This document shows positions 1-9,940 of a stretch of DNA of 64,000 bases, piece after piece; the stretch's first letter is position 1, and every line of letters starts with the position of its first letter. Position numbers and translations under genes: made by a program. Below the pieces are notes generated by a model. It saw nothing but the letters and a program-made list of their open reading frames with translations, was not told the DNA's origin and did no database searches. This DNA comes from Haoranjiania flava (GTDB lineage: Bacteria; Bacteroidota; Bacteroidia; Chitinophagales; Chitinophagaceae): positions 1 to 64,000 of the forward strand of contig NZ_JAOTPL010000011.1 in assembly GCF_025631005.1 (NCBI RefSeq), read 5' to 3'.

Positions 1-240
1 CTGTTCCGCACAGTTTTCCCTTCCACTGGCATGCCGGCGAATGCTAACCTTTGCATCCATGACGAAATGCTGCATTTTGAAATGGTTAATAACTCAAATC
101 AATTGGAAAGCTTCGATAATACTTAAGTGCCGAACCGAACGCATGCCTGTCAGTTTATCAAGTGAAGTTGTTACCTTGTGATCGTGTGATGGATACTTCA
201 GCAATTGCCTGGTCATAACTTTGCGTCTCTGCGTTTAAAA
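1..240 (+). repeat. Partial copy of dispersed composite repeat R plus low-complexity tail
   Basis: Positions 1-94 match 17958-18051 with about three differences and match the reverse complement ending at 39239. Positions 95-153 continue into the next part of the repeat, which contains a CTTCGATAATACTTAAG core, as in the uninterrupted copy at 38897-39388. After about 154 the sequence becomes low-complexity text ('gtgatcgtgtgatgg', 'ttgcgtctctgcg') that recurs at 18130-18230 and 18650-18720. No gene is seen here. The left part of the repeat is cut by the window edge. Confidence 0.85.
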
Positions 241-296
241 AACAACAAGGGTCTTAACAAGTTCTAAAAACTTTCCCAAAAAAATTATAAAATTTT

Positions 297-327
297 TTTG
301 TTAATTCAAAATTGATGTATAAATTTG
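297..327 (+). promoter_or_regulatory. Predicted Bacteroidota promoter for the PUL operon
   Basis: TTTG at 297-300 and TAAATTTG at 320-327 are separated by 19 bp. This fits the Bacteroidota primary sigma factor consensus (TTTG or TTG, about 19 bp, TAnnTTTG). Transcription would start near 334, giving a leader of about 27 nt before the susC-like ATG at 361. The region is very AT-rich. No anti-sigma or other regulator gene is visible upstream inside the window. Confidence 0.7.
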
Positions 328-360
328 TTTAAACGATTAAAAAGGTTCTAAATTTTAAAC

Positions 361-3300
361 ATGGAATTAGAAATAAGTTTTTTAAAAAATAAAACTTCAG
401 AAATGTTGGAGAATACTAAAAACACAATAACAGGAAAAATATCAAGAAATATTTTTCGATTGTCATTGATGGCAATTATTTTTTTACCATCTTATTTATT
501 TTCTCAGCAAGCCGGTTTGCGTGAATTGTCAGGAACAGTAAGAGATATATCAGGAATGGCATTGTCGGGGGTTTCCGTGCAGGTATTACCAAGTGGTGGG
601 GGTGCAGTAACTCAAATAGATGGTAGTTTTTCAATTCAGGCATTGTCAACAGACAGCCTACGTTTTAGTTCTATTGGCTTTCAAGATCAAGTAGTAGCTG
701 TAAACAACTTAAGTGTATTTTCAATTACTATGCTGACTAGTGAAGGAAATTTAAATGAAGTGGTAGTTGTTGGTTATACTACACAAAGAAGAGGCAACTT
801 AACAGGAGCGGTTGCTCAAATTGGTGGAGATGAAATAATTGCTACTAAAAACGAGAATTTACAAAATATGGTTACAGGTAGATTGCCTGGCTTACGTGTT
901 TCTCAAAGGTCATCAGAGCCTGGGTCTTTTGATGTCGCTATGGATATTCGTGCGATGGGTACGCCATTAATAGTAATAGATGGCGTACCAAGAGGTATGG
1001 AAGACTTTCAGAGGTTGAATCCAAATGACGTTGAAAATATTTCTATTCTGAAAGACGCTACAGCTGCGATTTACGGTGTGAGATCTGCGAATGGTGTAGT
1101 GCTTGTGACTACTAAAAAAGGTAAAGCAGGAGAAAATCAGATTTCTTACAGTGGAACATATACGTTTCAGATTCCATCAGGAATGCCTGCTACTACAGAT
1201 GCAGTTGAGTATATGACGTTGCGTAATGAGGCTTCCATGCATAGAAGAGAGGGAGCCAACAGAGTATTCAGCGATGAAGATATTAATCAATATTTATCGG
1301 GTGCTAAACAGAGTACGGATTGGTATAATCTTGTTTTCAAAAGTTATGCACCACAAGTAACGCACAATCTAAGTGCTACAGGTGGAACCGAAAAAGTAAA
1401 ATATTATTTTGGAGTGGGTTATCAGGCACAGCAAAGTTTTTTCAATACAAATGATTTAAATTATAAACGATTTAATATACGCTCAAACATTACTGCTCAG
1501 GTAGCAAGGAACTTAACAGCAGATTTAAATCTAAATTTAATTCAAGATATACAAAATCGTCCATTCGTAGATAGTTGGTGGATTATTCGTGGTTACTGGA
1601 AGCAAGGACCACATATTCCTCCTTATGCAAACAATGATCCTACAAAATTGTATCATAATAGAAGTGATGGAGATAATCCATTGGCATTTATTAATTCAGA
1701 TGTAGTTGGTTCTCACAAATATACCAGAAGATGGGTACAGCCAACGCTAAGTTTAAAGTATGATTTTCCATTTTTACCGGGATTGTTCTTAAAGGGATTA
1801 GTTGCCTATGATTGGAATAACTGGGAAGGAAACGATTACAGAAAGGAATACAATCAATATGAGTATGATGCCACAAATGACAGATATAATGTATTCTCTC
1901 TTGGATCACCATCTATGGTTCATAGAGGTACAATTATGCGTTCTCAATTATTGACACAAACCTCTTTAGGTTACTCAAAGAAGTTTAATGATGTACACAA
2001 TTTCAATGGTTTATTGGTTTGGGAAACTCAACAAAGAGATGCAGATAATTTTAATGCACAACGAAATCTTATATTGCCTCTACCATATATATACACAGGT
2101 CTCACTGAAGGACAAATTGGCGGAATGAATACCGGTGATTTGTATAAAGAGACAAACGTAGGTCTTGTTGGAGCATTTCACTACGATTATAAAAATAAAT
2201 ATTTACTAGATTTTTCTTTTAGAAACGACGCTTCATCAAAATTCCCTCCACAAAAACAATGGGCATTCTTTCCTTCAGTTGCTGCTGCCTGGCGTGTTTC
2301 GGAGGAACGATTTATCAAAGATAATTTTTCGATGATTGATCAATTAAAGTTACGTGGCTCATACGGTATGGTGGGCGATGATGGAGCATTAAGATATCAA
2401 TTTCTTTCTGGCTACAATTATCCTACAGGAGGTTCAGATAGAAGATGGTTTACTGCCGGATATGTATTTAATGGTTTCTTTTTAGCCAGTGCCGACGATA
2501 AGGGCATTCCTAATCCAAATATTACCTGGTTTAATGCAAATACTTTGGATATAGGTATTGACTTTGTTGGCTGGAAAGGATTGTTTGGTATTACAGCTGA
2601 TTATTTCTCCCGAAAAAGAGAAGGATTATTGGCACAAAGATACGGTGGTATACCCACAGTTGTTGGAGCAAACCTACCACAAGAAAACATAAATAGTGAT
2701 AGAACATACGGTTTTGAAATAGAGTTAAGTCATAGGAATAATATCAATGATTTTACATACGGCCTGAAAGCTATGTTGACCTACGCGAGAGTGAAAAGAA
2801 TATACTGGGAGCGCGGTCCTTTAGGTAGCACATGGGATGCATGGTACGATAATCATGAACAAAATAACAGAATGCAGGGAGTAAGATTTATGCAACAGGG
2901 TGATGGACAATTCCAAAACTGGGATGAAATTTGGAATAGTAAGGTATTTGTGGATCCTTGGGCAGTTCCGGGCGATTACAGATACTTGGATTGGAATGGA
3001 GATGGAGAAATTAATGGAAATGACAGGCATCCGATTACTTTCGATCAAAACCCATGGATGAATTTCAGTTTGAGTGGAGATGCTCAATATAAAGGATTTG
3101 ATTTATCTTTTCTATTACAAGGTGCAGCACTAACATCTGTTCCTTACGGTGAGAAATTGCGCGAGCCACTTTGGGGCGGAGGAGATGCCGGTGCCTTGAA
3201 GCAATTTATGGATAGATGGCATCCTAAAGATCCTAACGCAGACCCATACAACAGAAATACAGAGTGGGTGAAAGGATATTATGCCTATACCGGTACTTTG

Positions 3301-3555
3301 CCCGACTATTGGTCAACATTTAATGTTGAAGACGGTTCTTATCTTCGTCTAAAGAGTATTGAATTAGGGTATAATTTGCCTGCAAAACTGCTTGAAAGAG
3401 TAATGATAAAAGGAGTAAGGGTGTATGCAAGTGCCTACAATCTGGTTACATTTACAAAGGTTAAGCATATTGACCCTGAACATACTGATGCTTTATATGG
3501 CTATATTTATCCGTTAAATAAATCAGTATCTGTAGGCTTAAATATTACCTTTTAA
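361..3555 (+). CDS. SusC/RagA-family TonB-dependent glycan importer
   Basis: This is an outer-membrane TonB-dependent transporter that, with its SusD partner, imports oligosaccharides into the periplasm. A hydrophobic signal segment lies at about residues 31-49 after a basic N-terminus. A carboxypeptidase-regulatory-like beta-sandwich follows (about 56-115), then a TonB-box-like stretch (LNEVVVVGY, near 131-139) and a plug domain (about 148-258) with the SusC-typical IDGVPRG and SILKDATAAIYG motifs. The rest is a 22-strand barrel ending in an aromatic residue (VGLNITF). The length of 1064 aa is normal for SusC. It is the first gene behind the promoter at 297-327, and the SusD gene follows 28 bp later. 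Substrate cannot be read from this gene; the neighbouring GH92 and GH20 enzymes suggest a mannose/GlcNAc-containing glycan. There is no N-terminal STN domain, so signalling through an anti-sigma factor is unlikely. Confidence 0.96.
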   Translation: MELEISFLKNKTSEMLENTKNTITGKISRNIFRLSLMAIIFLPSYLFSQQAGLRELSGTVRDISGMALSGVSVQVLPSGGGAVTQIDGSFSIQALSTDSLRFSSIGFQDQVVAVNNLSVFSITMLTSEGNLNEVVVVGYTTQRRGNLTGAVAQIGGDEIIATKNENLQNMVTGRLPGLRVSQRSSEPGSFDVAMDIRAMGTPLIVIDGVPRGMEDFQRLNPNDVENISILKDATAAIYGVRSANGVVLVTTKKGKAGENQISYSGTYTFQIPSGMPATTDAVEYMTLRNEASMHRREGANRVFSDEDINQYLSGAKQSTDWYNLVFKSYAPQVTHNLSATGGTEKVKYYFGVGYQAQQSFFNTNDLNYKRFNIRSNITAQVARNLTADLNLNLIQDIQNRPFVDSWWIIRGYWKQGPHIPPYANNDPTKLYHNRSDGDNPLAFINSDVVGSHKYTRRWVQPTLSLKYDFPFLPGLFLKGLVAYDWNNWEGNDYRKEYNQYEYDATNDRYNVFSLGSPSMVHRGTIMRSQLLTQTSLGYSKKFNDVHNFNGLLVWETQQRDADNFNAQRNLILPLPYIYTGLTEGQIGGMNTGDLYKETNVGLVGAFHYDYKNKYLLDFSFRNDASSKFPPQKQWAFFPSVAAAWRVSEERFIKDNFSMIDQLKLRGSYGMVGDDGALRYQFLSGYNYPTGGSDRRWFTAGYVFNGFFLASADDKGIPNPNITWFNANTLDIGIDFVGWKGLFGITADYFSRKREGLLAQRYGGIPTVVGANLPQENINSDRTYGFEIELSHRNNINDFTYGLKAMLTYARVKRIYWERGPLGSTWDAWYDNHEQNNRMQGVRFMQQGDGQFQNWDEIWNSKVFVDPWAVPGDYRYLDWNGDGEINGNDRHPITFDQNPWMNFSLSGDAQYKGFDLSFLLQGAALTSVPYGEKLREPLWGGGDAGALKQFMDRWHPKDPNADPYNRNTEWVKGYYAYTGTLPDYWSTFNVEDGSYLRLKSIELGYNLPAKLLERVMIKGVRVYASAYNLVTFTKVKHIDPEHTDALYGYIYPLNKSVSVGLNITF

Positions 3556-3583
3556 ATAACTTGAAAAAATAAAATAATTAGAG

Positions 3584-5626
3584 ATGAAAAATAAAAATAT
3601 TATATTGTTATTGCTGCTCTTAGGACTATTTTTTACACCGTCCTGTAAGCGTTTTCTTGATGTACCGCCACCAAACATAGTAAAGGATGAAGATATCTAT
3701 AAAACAAGTAAAAGCCTGATGCTCTACTTGTCAAGAATATATAGTCAGATGCCTTACGCCGATTTTAAATATACTCCTCGGGTTGGCTATTTCCACGACT
3801 GGTTGGTTTGTCCGGGTATAAATGAAGGAGCATCTATTGGTAGAGATGGTTCTTTTGCAATGACAGGAGAAGGTACCAACATGTGGCCCGGCGCTTTTCG
3901 TCTGTTGCGCGACATAAACAGAGTACTTGAAACATTGCCAAAGTATAAAAGCAATTTTACCGATGTAGAATATAAACATTTTCTCGGCGAAGCATATCAT
4001 GCGCGAGCAGTAGTATTCTATGAAATGGCAAAACGGTTTGGTGGAATTCCATTAACGACAAAAGTTTTAAATTATCCCGAACAGCCGATCGAACAACTTG
4101 AAATTCCTCGTTCTTCTGAAGAGGAAACATGGAATCAAATACTTTCTGATTTTGATTCAGCGTCTTTAAATCTCGCTCCGGTAAGCCCTCAAAGGGGAAT
4201 GGTAAATAAATATGTCACAGAAGCTTACAAGTCAGAAGCAATGCTATATGCAGGTAGTATTGCTAAATATAATACGATTACCGGTTTTGGAGAAAAAACA
4301 AAAGTAAGAGTAGTAGGGTTTGACCCCAATACAAAAACTGCTGCTGCAAATAAATATTTTGCTGAAGCATATAAAGCCGCTATGGAAGTAGTTAAATCTG
4401 GAAGATATGAATTGTATAAGAAAAAATGGGCGGCCGGAGACAAAGCAGCTCAAACACAAAACATGATTGATATGTTCTTCGACATGGATAGCAGAGAAAA
4501 CATTTTTGTAAAAGAATATAAGTTCCCCGATTTAACCCATGGCTATGATGCCTACAATATTCCCCGACAATTAGCTGGCGGCAACGGCTATTCTTCTGGT
4601 AATAATCCTACATTAGAGTACGTAAGTATGTTTGACGGCATACCAAAAAATGCCAATGGTAGCATTAAGGTTTTTGATGCGAATAATAAGTACGTTTTAT
4701 TTGACAATATAACTGATTTATTTAAAGATGCAGAACCCAGATTAAAGGCAAATGTAATACTCCCTGGTGAAGTGTTTAAAGGTCAGGCAATAGACATAAG
4801 AGCAGGTGTATATACCGGTACTGTGGCAAATGGCATAGCTCCCTTAAGAACAGTTAACGGTAGTGTAGATTATACTTTAGGAGGCCCTGTAAATTATACA
4901 GAAGTAGATGCATATAAAGGTATAGGAGCATATACATCTAAAGTATTATACATGTCATCACAAAAAAGCTCTCCACAAGTTGTTGATTTACCTGGAGGAG
5001 GAAAAATGAATGCTTCAGGAGAAAGCGGACCTTACTACGATGATAGAACTGGTGCTATGACTGGATTCACTATTCGTAAATACTTGAACCCTAACATGCC
5101 ACAGGAACTTGTTTTGGAAGCTCGCTCTGAGCAGCCTTTTATATTGATGAGATTCGCAGAGGTTGGACTTAATTTGGCTGAAGCAGCATCAGAGCTAGCT
5201 TTGGCAGGACAACCTACACCTGATGGTATGAATGCTTATGAAGTTATATTTCAATCAATTAGTCAAATTCGTGAAAGAGCTGGAGCCAATGCATTAAATG
5301 CAGCTGAAGTGGTTGGACAAATCGGGTTGCAAATGATTAGAAAAGAACGTAAAAAAGAACTATCTTTTGAAAATAAAATTCTTTGGGACATAAGAAGATG
5401 GAGAACACAAACAACAGAGATAATTAATGGTTACACACAACAAGATGGCACTTTCTATAGCGGGTTGTATCCTTTCTATTCAACTCAGGCAAATAAATAT
5501 TTCTTTGATCCAGGCCCTGAAATTTATAGGATCAGATTTAGAATGACTGAGCCGGAATATTATTTCCTGATACCGGGTGGCGAGGTTTCAAAAAGTCCGT
5601 TCATAGATCAACAACCAGGACGTTAG
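3584..5626 (+). CDS. SusD/RagB-family surface glycan-binding lipoprotein
   Basis: This lipoprotein caps the SusC-like porin at the cell surface and binds the glycan. A lipoprotein signal (leucine run then TPSC) puts the lipidated Cys at residue 21. The SusD TPR-like helical fold shows in the N-terminal segment (LRDINRVLETLPKY, ARAVVFYEMAKRFGGIPL), and the C-terminal RagB/SusD segment in LMRFAEVGLNLAEAASE and IRKERKKELSFENKILWDIRRW. At 680 aa it is longer than typical SusD (about 550), with extra loops around residues 370-480. The gene lies 28 bp after the susC-like gene and 27 bp before a DUF3823 gene, so the three are probably one transcript ending at the terminator at 6496-6536. Confidence 0.95.
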   Translation: MKNKNIILLLLLLGLFFTPSCKRFLDVPPPNIVKDEDIYKTSKSLMLYLSRIYSQMPYADFKYTPRVGYFHDWLVCPGINEGASIGRDGSFAMTGEGTNMWPGAFRLLRDINRVLETLPKYKSNFTDVEYKHFLGEAYHARAVVFYEMAKRFGGIPLTTKVLNYPEQPIEQLEIPRSSEEETWNQILSDFDSASLNLAPVSPQRGMVNKYVTEAYKSEAMLYAGSIAKYNTITGFGEKTKVRVVGFDPNTKTAAANKYFAEAYKAAMEVVKSGRYELYKKKWAAGDKAAQTQNMIDMFFDMDSRENIFVKEYKFPDLTHGYDAYNIPRQLAGGNGYSSGNNPTLEYVSMFDGIPKNANGSIKVFDANNKYVLFDNITDLFKDAEPRLKANVILPGEVFKGQAIDIRAGVYTGTVANGIAPLRTVNGSVDYTLGGPVNYTEVDAYKGIGAYTSKVLYMSSQKSSPQVVDLPGGGKMNASGESGPYYDDRTGAMTGFTIRKYLNPNMPQELVLEARSEQPFILMRFAEVGLNLAEAASELALAGQPTPDGMNAYEVIFQSISQIRERAGANALNAAEVVGQIGLQMIRKERKKELSFENKILWDIRRWRTQTTEIINGYTQQDGTFYSGLYPFYSTQANKYFFDPGPEIYRIRFRMTEPEYYFLIPGGEVSKSPFIDQQPGR

Positions 5627-5653
5627 TAATAAAAAACAATAAAAAATACAGAT

Positions 5654-6469
5654 ATGAAAAGAACGTTTTATATATTATTTACTATAGTTTTATTCTCATT
5701 AAGCTCATGTAAGCCCGATAATTTTCCTGAGCCCGGAGAGACAATCAGAGGAAAAATTATTGATGTAGCAACCGGAGAACTCGTATTAACTGATCAGGGC
5801 AGCGAAGGCACTCGAATAAGACTGCGCGAATTAACTTGGAAAGAAACACCAACACCTACACCTTTCGATTTTATGTGTATGAAAGAAGGTATTTATCAAA
5901 ATACAAAAGTGTTTAAAGGCAGATACAACGTAAGAGTTGACGGAGCATTTATCCCACTATTAAGACTTAATAACAGCGGCGATACTTTAGCAGATGAAAC
6001 AAAAACACTGGAAATAAGCGGTGTTACGGAAGTAGATTTTCAGGTACAGCCTTTTCTTAAAGTAGAATGGGCAGAAAGACCTACTGTTGATAATGCCGGA
6101 AACATTAAGGCCAAAGTTAAAGTAACGAGAGCTGTAAGCCGTGAAGATTTCAGAGCAAAAATAGAACCTATGGGAAATTATAGAGATGACTTTCTGAACG
6201 TAACTGATATTCAGTTTATGGTAAGTGAGTCTCCTTATGTAGGTTATCGTACAACAAATGGCGATGGCCGTAGAGCGCAATATAATTATTCTGGTAATTC
6301 TTTTGAACCTTTATTAGGAACCCCAATAGAAGTTACTAGTAAAGTAAGTAATAGTGGAAACTTCTCGGGTAGAACTATCTTTGTACGTGCTGCGGCAAGA
6401 ATTAACTATGCTACAGAAGGTGTCAGAAGATGGAATTACAATGAAGCAATAAGAATTGATGTTCCCTAA
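5654..6469 (+). CDS. DUF3823-type surface lipoprotein of the SusCD operon
   Basis: This is a 271-aa lipoprotein with a short signal peptide and lipobox (SLSSC, Cys19). The opening part of the mature protein (FPEPGETIRGKIIDVATGE, then DQGSEGTRIRLRE) matches the N-terminal beta-sandwich of DUF3823 proteins, which normally follow susD in PULs and are thought to be accessory surface glycan-binding proteins. The second half (residues about 135-268) is a second beta-rich domain. It is 27 bp downstream of the SusD gene. A perfect 14-bp-stem terminator follows 26 bp after its stop, so it closes the core operon. The function is inferred from position and family only. Confidence 0.85.
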   Translation: MKRTFYILFTIVLFSLSSCKPDNFPEPGETIRGKIIDVATGELVLTDQGSEGTRIRLRELTWKETPTPTPFDFMCMKEGIYQNTKVFKGRYNVRVDGAFIPLLRLNNSGDTLADETKTLEISGVTEVDFQVQPFLKVEWAERPTVDNAGNIKAKVKVTRAVSREDFRAKIEPMGNYRDDFLNVTDIQFMVSESPYVGYRTTNGDGRRAQYNYSGNSFEPLLGTPIEVTSKVSNSGNFSGRTIFVRAAARINYATEGVRRWNYNEAIRIDVP

Positions 6470-6495
6470 AAAGAAATTTTAAGAATAAGTTTCTA

Positions 6496-6536
6496 GCAGA
6501 AATTATCTTTTAAAAGAAGATAATTTCTGCTTTTTT
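6496..6536 (+). terminator. Intrinsic terminator after the susC-susD-DUF3823 operon
   Basis: The arms GCAGAAATTATCTT (6496-6509) and AAGATAATTTCTGC (6517-6530) are perfectly complementary over 14 bp around a 7-nt loop, followed by six T (6531-6536). The arms are AT-rich but the fold is unambiguous. It lies only 5 bp before the next start codon at 6542, so the downstream enzyme genes need read-through or their own promoter. No TAnnTTTG box is visible between the hairpin and 6542. Confidence 0.9.
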
Positions 6537-6541
6537 ATCTA

Positions 6542-8719
6542 ATGTTAACAGTTATGTACAAGCTTATATTCCTACATCTAGTGTTATTTCTTTTTTCTAT
6601 AAATATTTATAGCCAATCAGATTCGTTAAAGCAAAAAACATCTTTCCAGATAGCAGCTCCTTTCAACGAAGCTTATGATGTAAGAAGTGATATCGTAATG
6701 GTATATGGTGTAAATGATGCAGGAGGAAATTTTGAACAACGCATAAAAGGCTGGCGGGAAAAAGGGTACAATGTACAGTTCATGACTGGCATTGCCTGGG
6801 GGCAATATCAAGACTACTTTCTAGGACAATTTGATGGCAAACAACATCTGGATGAAGGACAGGTGCAACGTAATGGGGATACTATATGGCACGGAAAAAA
6901 TGTACCTTATTTAGTGCCTTCCGATAGTTTCTTAAAATACATAAAAACACATATAAAAAGAGCGATTGACGCAGGCGTTACTGCTGTTTATTTGGAAGAA
7001 CCAGAATTTTGGGCAAGAGCAGGGTATAGCGAGGCTTTTAAAAAAGAATGGCAAAAATATTATAATGAATCCTGGCAACCTCAACATATTTCACCGGAAG
7101 CTACCTATTTGTCTTCAAAATTAAAATATCATTTATATCTCAATGCGTTGAAAGATGTTTTTGCTTATGTAAAATATTATGCAAAAAGTGTTGGTAGAGA
7201 TGTAAAATGTTATGTGCCTACTCATTCATTAATCAATTATTCTTCCTGGCAAATAGTAAGTCCTGAAGCAAGTCTTGCATCTATTGATGATATGGATGGG
7301 TACATTGCTCAGGTATGGACAGGCACCTCGCGCGAGCCTGTTTACTATAAAGGACTTAAAAAAGAAAGAGTATTTGAAAATGCATTCTTAGAGTATGGTT
7401 CAATGGTTTCTATGACTGCTCCTACGGGTAAAAGAATGTATTTCTTAACAGATCCTATTGAAGACTGGCCAAGAACCTGGGACGATTATAAACGTAATTA
7501 TCAGGCCACTTTTACTGCGAAATTATTATATCCAACGGTAGATCATTATGAAGTAATGCCCTGGCCAAATCGTATATATCTCGGCAAATTTAAAGTAGAA
7601 GGTTCCGATGAGCTTCAAACAATTTCTCCCGCTTATGCTACACAGATGCAAGTAATGGTCACTGCTCTCAACGAGATGCCTTTATCTTTCAATAAGCTCA
7701 ACGGTAGTCACGGTATTGGAGTGTTGGTATCTAATTCAATGATGTTTCAACGTTTTCCTACACATGCGGGATATGAAGATCCGCAGTTGTCTAATTTTTA
7801 TGGTATGGCATTACCCTTATTAAAGCAGGGCATACCTATAGAAACCGTGCACATGGAAAATTTGGATAACAGCAATACATTAAAGAATATCAAGGTATTG
7901 ATAATGAGTTATGCCAATATGAAACCTTTGCAGGAGTCTTATCATACAGCTTTAAGCAAGTGGGTTAATGATGGCGGCGTTCTGATTTACTACGGACGTG
8001 ATAATGATCCTTTCCAAACGGTAAGAGAATGGTGGAATACAGGAAAATATAATTTTAATTCACCATCCGAAGATTTATTTAAAAAATTGAATGTGTCCAA
8101 CACTAAGGAAGACAGTTTTATACAATCCAGAAAAGGATGGGTAAGTATAAAAAGAGTGGATCCCAAAGAGCTTGTTATTGAAGGTAGCAATGATGCTGCG
8201 TTTATAGAATTGATCAGACAAGCGTATGAAAAATACGCAGCTGCAGGCAAATTAATATTAAAAAATAATTTTTACTTACAAAGAGGCCCATATGTTATTG
8301 CGGCGGTCATGGATGAATTTAAAAACGGGGAGTCCCTAAAAATAAAAGGTTCATTCATTGATCTTTTTGATCCAGAATTGTCGGTATTAACAGAGAAAGT
8401 CATTGAACCGGGGCATCAGTCATTTTTATACGATATGCGTACCGTTGATAAAAAACAACCTAAAGTACTAGCAACTGCAGCGCGCGTTTACGAGGAGAAA
8501 ATTGCAGCAGGTAAATATGAATTTATTGTAAAAAGTCCTTCAGAGACTATGAATGCTATGCGTATACGCATACCGTATAAGCCCGCTGGTGTTACGCTGA
8601 CAAAGCTTTCCGGAGAAAAAGTTGACATCATAAAAAATGACTGGGACACTTCTACGAGCACTTTGTTTTTGAAGCATAAAAATTTTAGCGAAGGCATTCG
8701 GGTTATTATTACTAAATAA
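6542..8719 (+). CDS. Secreted putative glycoside hydrolase, TIM-barrel plus amidotransferase-like domain
   Basis: I do not recognise the exact family. The 725-aa protein has a signal peptide (hydrophobic 6-20, cleavage after IYSQ). Residues about 45-370 look like a clan-A-type TIM barrel: GVTAVYLEEPEFW (near 145-157) carries a candidate acid/base Glu, and MPWPNRIY and DWPRTWDDYKRNYQATF lie further on. Residues about 375-500 (GVLVSNSMMFQRF, KVLIMSYANMKPL, WVNDGGVLIYYGRD) look like the flavodoxin/GATase-like domain that follows the barrel in GH42-type beta-galactosidases. The C-terminal part is beta-rich. There is a second in-frame ATG at 6554. The gene follows the terminator at 6496-6536 and precedes the DUF4185 gene by 69 bp. 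It is probably periplasmic or surface-located and acts on the oligosaccharide imported by the SusCD pair; the substrate is unknown. Confidence 0.6.
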   Translation: MLTVMYKLIFLHLVLFLFSINIYSQSDSLKQKTSFQIAAPFNEAYDVRSDIVMVYGVNDAGGNFEQRIKGWREKGYNVQFMTGIAWGQYQDYFLGQFDGKQHLDEGQVQRNGDTIWHGKNVPYLVPSDSFLKYIKTHIKRAIDAGVTAVYLEEPEFWARAGYSEAFKKEWQKYYNESWQPQHISPEATYLSSKLKYHLYLNALKDVFAYVKYYAKSVGRDVKCYVPTHSLINYSSWQIVSPEASLASIDDMDGYIAQVWTGTSREPVYYKGLKKERVFENAFLEYGSMVSMTAPTGKRMYFLTDPIEDWPRTWDDYKRNYQATFTAKLLYPTVDHYEVMPWPNRIYLGKFKVEGSDELQTISPAYATQMQVMVTALNEMPLSFNKLNGSHGIGVLVSNSMMFQRFPTHAGYEDPQLSNFYGMALPLLKQGIPIETVHMENLDNSNTLKNIKVLIMSYANMKPLQESYHTALSKWVNDGGVLIYYGRDNDPFQTVREWWNTGKYNFNSPSEDLFKKLNVSNTKEDSFIQSRKGWVSIKRVDPKELVIEGSNDAAFIELIRQAYEKYAAAGKLILKNNFYLQRGPYVIAAVMDEFKNGESLKIKGSFIDLFDPELSVLTEKVIEPGHQSFLYDMRTVDKKQPKVLATAARVYEEKIAAGKYEFIVKSPSETMNAMRIRIPYKPAGVTLTKLSGEKVDIIKNDWDTSTSTLFLKHKNFSEGIRVIITK

Positions 8720-8788
8720 GCATAACGAAGAAATCATTTGCAATTTTACCTATTTTCTATTTAACGATTATGATATAAGTGATTTTTT

Positions 8789-9940
8789 ATGAAGCGATTA
8801 TTTTTTATTTGTATTGTTGCAACTGTTTCACTGTTATTCTCGGCTTGCGGAGCAGCCAATAAAATTGCCATCAATAACGTGGATACATCTTCCATACAAA
8901 TGATAAACCTGGTACGTATAGCACGTGTTACAGGAACACCATTACCAGGTGAAAATTTTCCTTCATCAAATAATACGGCTGTAAAATACGATGTGGGAGG
9001 CACAGATCTGGGCATCATGTGGCATATGAGTGGAGATAAGACTGGCATCTTTTTCGGCGATACCAATGGCAGAGATTTTGTTGCCGGAAAAGGTGGCGGC
9101 AATGGCAGCAACTGGCGTTCGAATGTACTTGCATTTTCTGAAGATAAAAATTTAGATGATGGCCTTACAATTTCTGGTATGCTCACAGATGAGGAAGGAA
9201 AAGCAAAAGAGGTGGCAGCTGGCGCTAAGGCCAATCCGAAAGTATATCAAACTTCAATTCCCACCGGCGCTATCCGCGCGAATGGCATTGACTATGTGCA
9301 CTACATGAATATCTATGAATGGAGCGCGCCTCATGGCAGATGGCTTACAAATTTCTCATCGGTTTACGCATCTTACGATGATGGAAAATCGTGGCAAAGA
9401 AAACAATATCTTACTTTTAAATCAGACAGTAAATTCTCCCAAATAACCTATGCAAAAAGAAACGGGTATGTATATATGCTCGGTACACTTGCCGGCAGGG
9501 GAGCTCCTGGCTATTTAGCACGTTTCAAAGAAAAAGATATTGAAAACCTCAATACATACGAATATTGGAATGGAGAAGGGAAGAAATGGATAAGGAATGA
9601 TGAAAACGCTGCTACAGCCGTTATTCCTGCACCTTTAGGAGAAGCTTCTCTGCTTTATCATGAAAAATATAAACGCTGGATACTGATGTATATTTATGAT
9701 TATAACTACGATGCCAATCCTGTTGTAAAAAGACACGCGATTGTGTACAGAGACGCAAAAGAACTGACCGGAATATGGAGTAATATAAAAGTATTGACCA
9801 CATCGAAGGAATACCCGGGTCTGTATAGTCCATACATACATCCGCTGGAAAATAGCGGAGATAAAATATATTTTACCATGTCATTATGGTCGCCGTATAA
9901 TGTATTTTTATTTCGGGCTAATTTAAAATTAAATGAATAA
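8789..9940 (+). CDS. DUF4185 (GH183-type) lipoprotein, putative arabinan/glycan hydrolase
   Basis: This 383-aa lipoprotein has lipobox LFSAC (Cys20). Its beta-propeller-like body carries the DUF4185 signature: DVGGTDLGIMWHM then IFFGDTNG (about residues 68-94), later ASYDDGKSWQRK and YMLGTLAGRGAPGYLAR, and ending with YSPYIHPLENSG and YFTMSLWSPYNVFLFRA. Some DUF4185 proteins from Bacteroidota and mycobacteria have been shown to be endo-D-arabinanases and founded family GH183; many other members are untested. The conserved Asp in GDTNG fits a catalytic or metal role in the propeller. The gene is AT-rich like the four genes before it. An arabinan substrate would not match the GH92/GH20 neighbours, so this member may have another specificity. 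Confidence 0.75.
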   Translation: MKRLFFICIVATVSLLFSACGAANKIAINNVDTSSIQMINLVRIARVTGTPLPGENFPSSNNTAVKYDVGGTDLGIMWHMSGDKTGIFFGDTNGRDFVAGKGGGNGSNWRSNVLAFSEDKNLDDGLTISGMLTDEEGKAKEVAAGAKANPKVYQTSIPTGAIRANGIDYVHYMNIYEWSAPHGRWLTNFSSVYASYDDGKSWQRKQYLTFKSDSKFSQITYAKRNGYVYMLGTLAGRGAPGYLARFKEKDIENLNTYEYWNGEGKKWIRNDENAATAVIPAPLGEASLLYHEKYKRWILMYIYDYNYDANPVVKRHAIVYRDAKELTGIWSNIKVLTTSKEYPGLYSPYIHPLENSGDKIYFTMSLWSPYNVFLFRANLKLNE

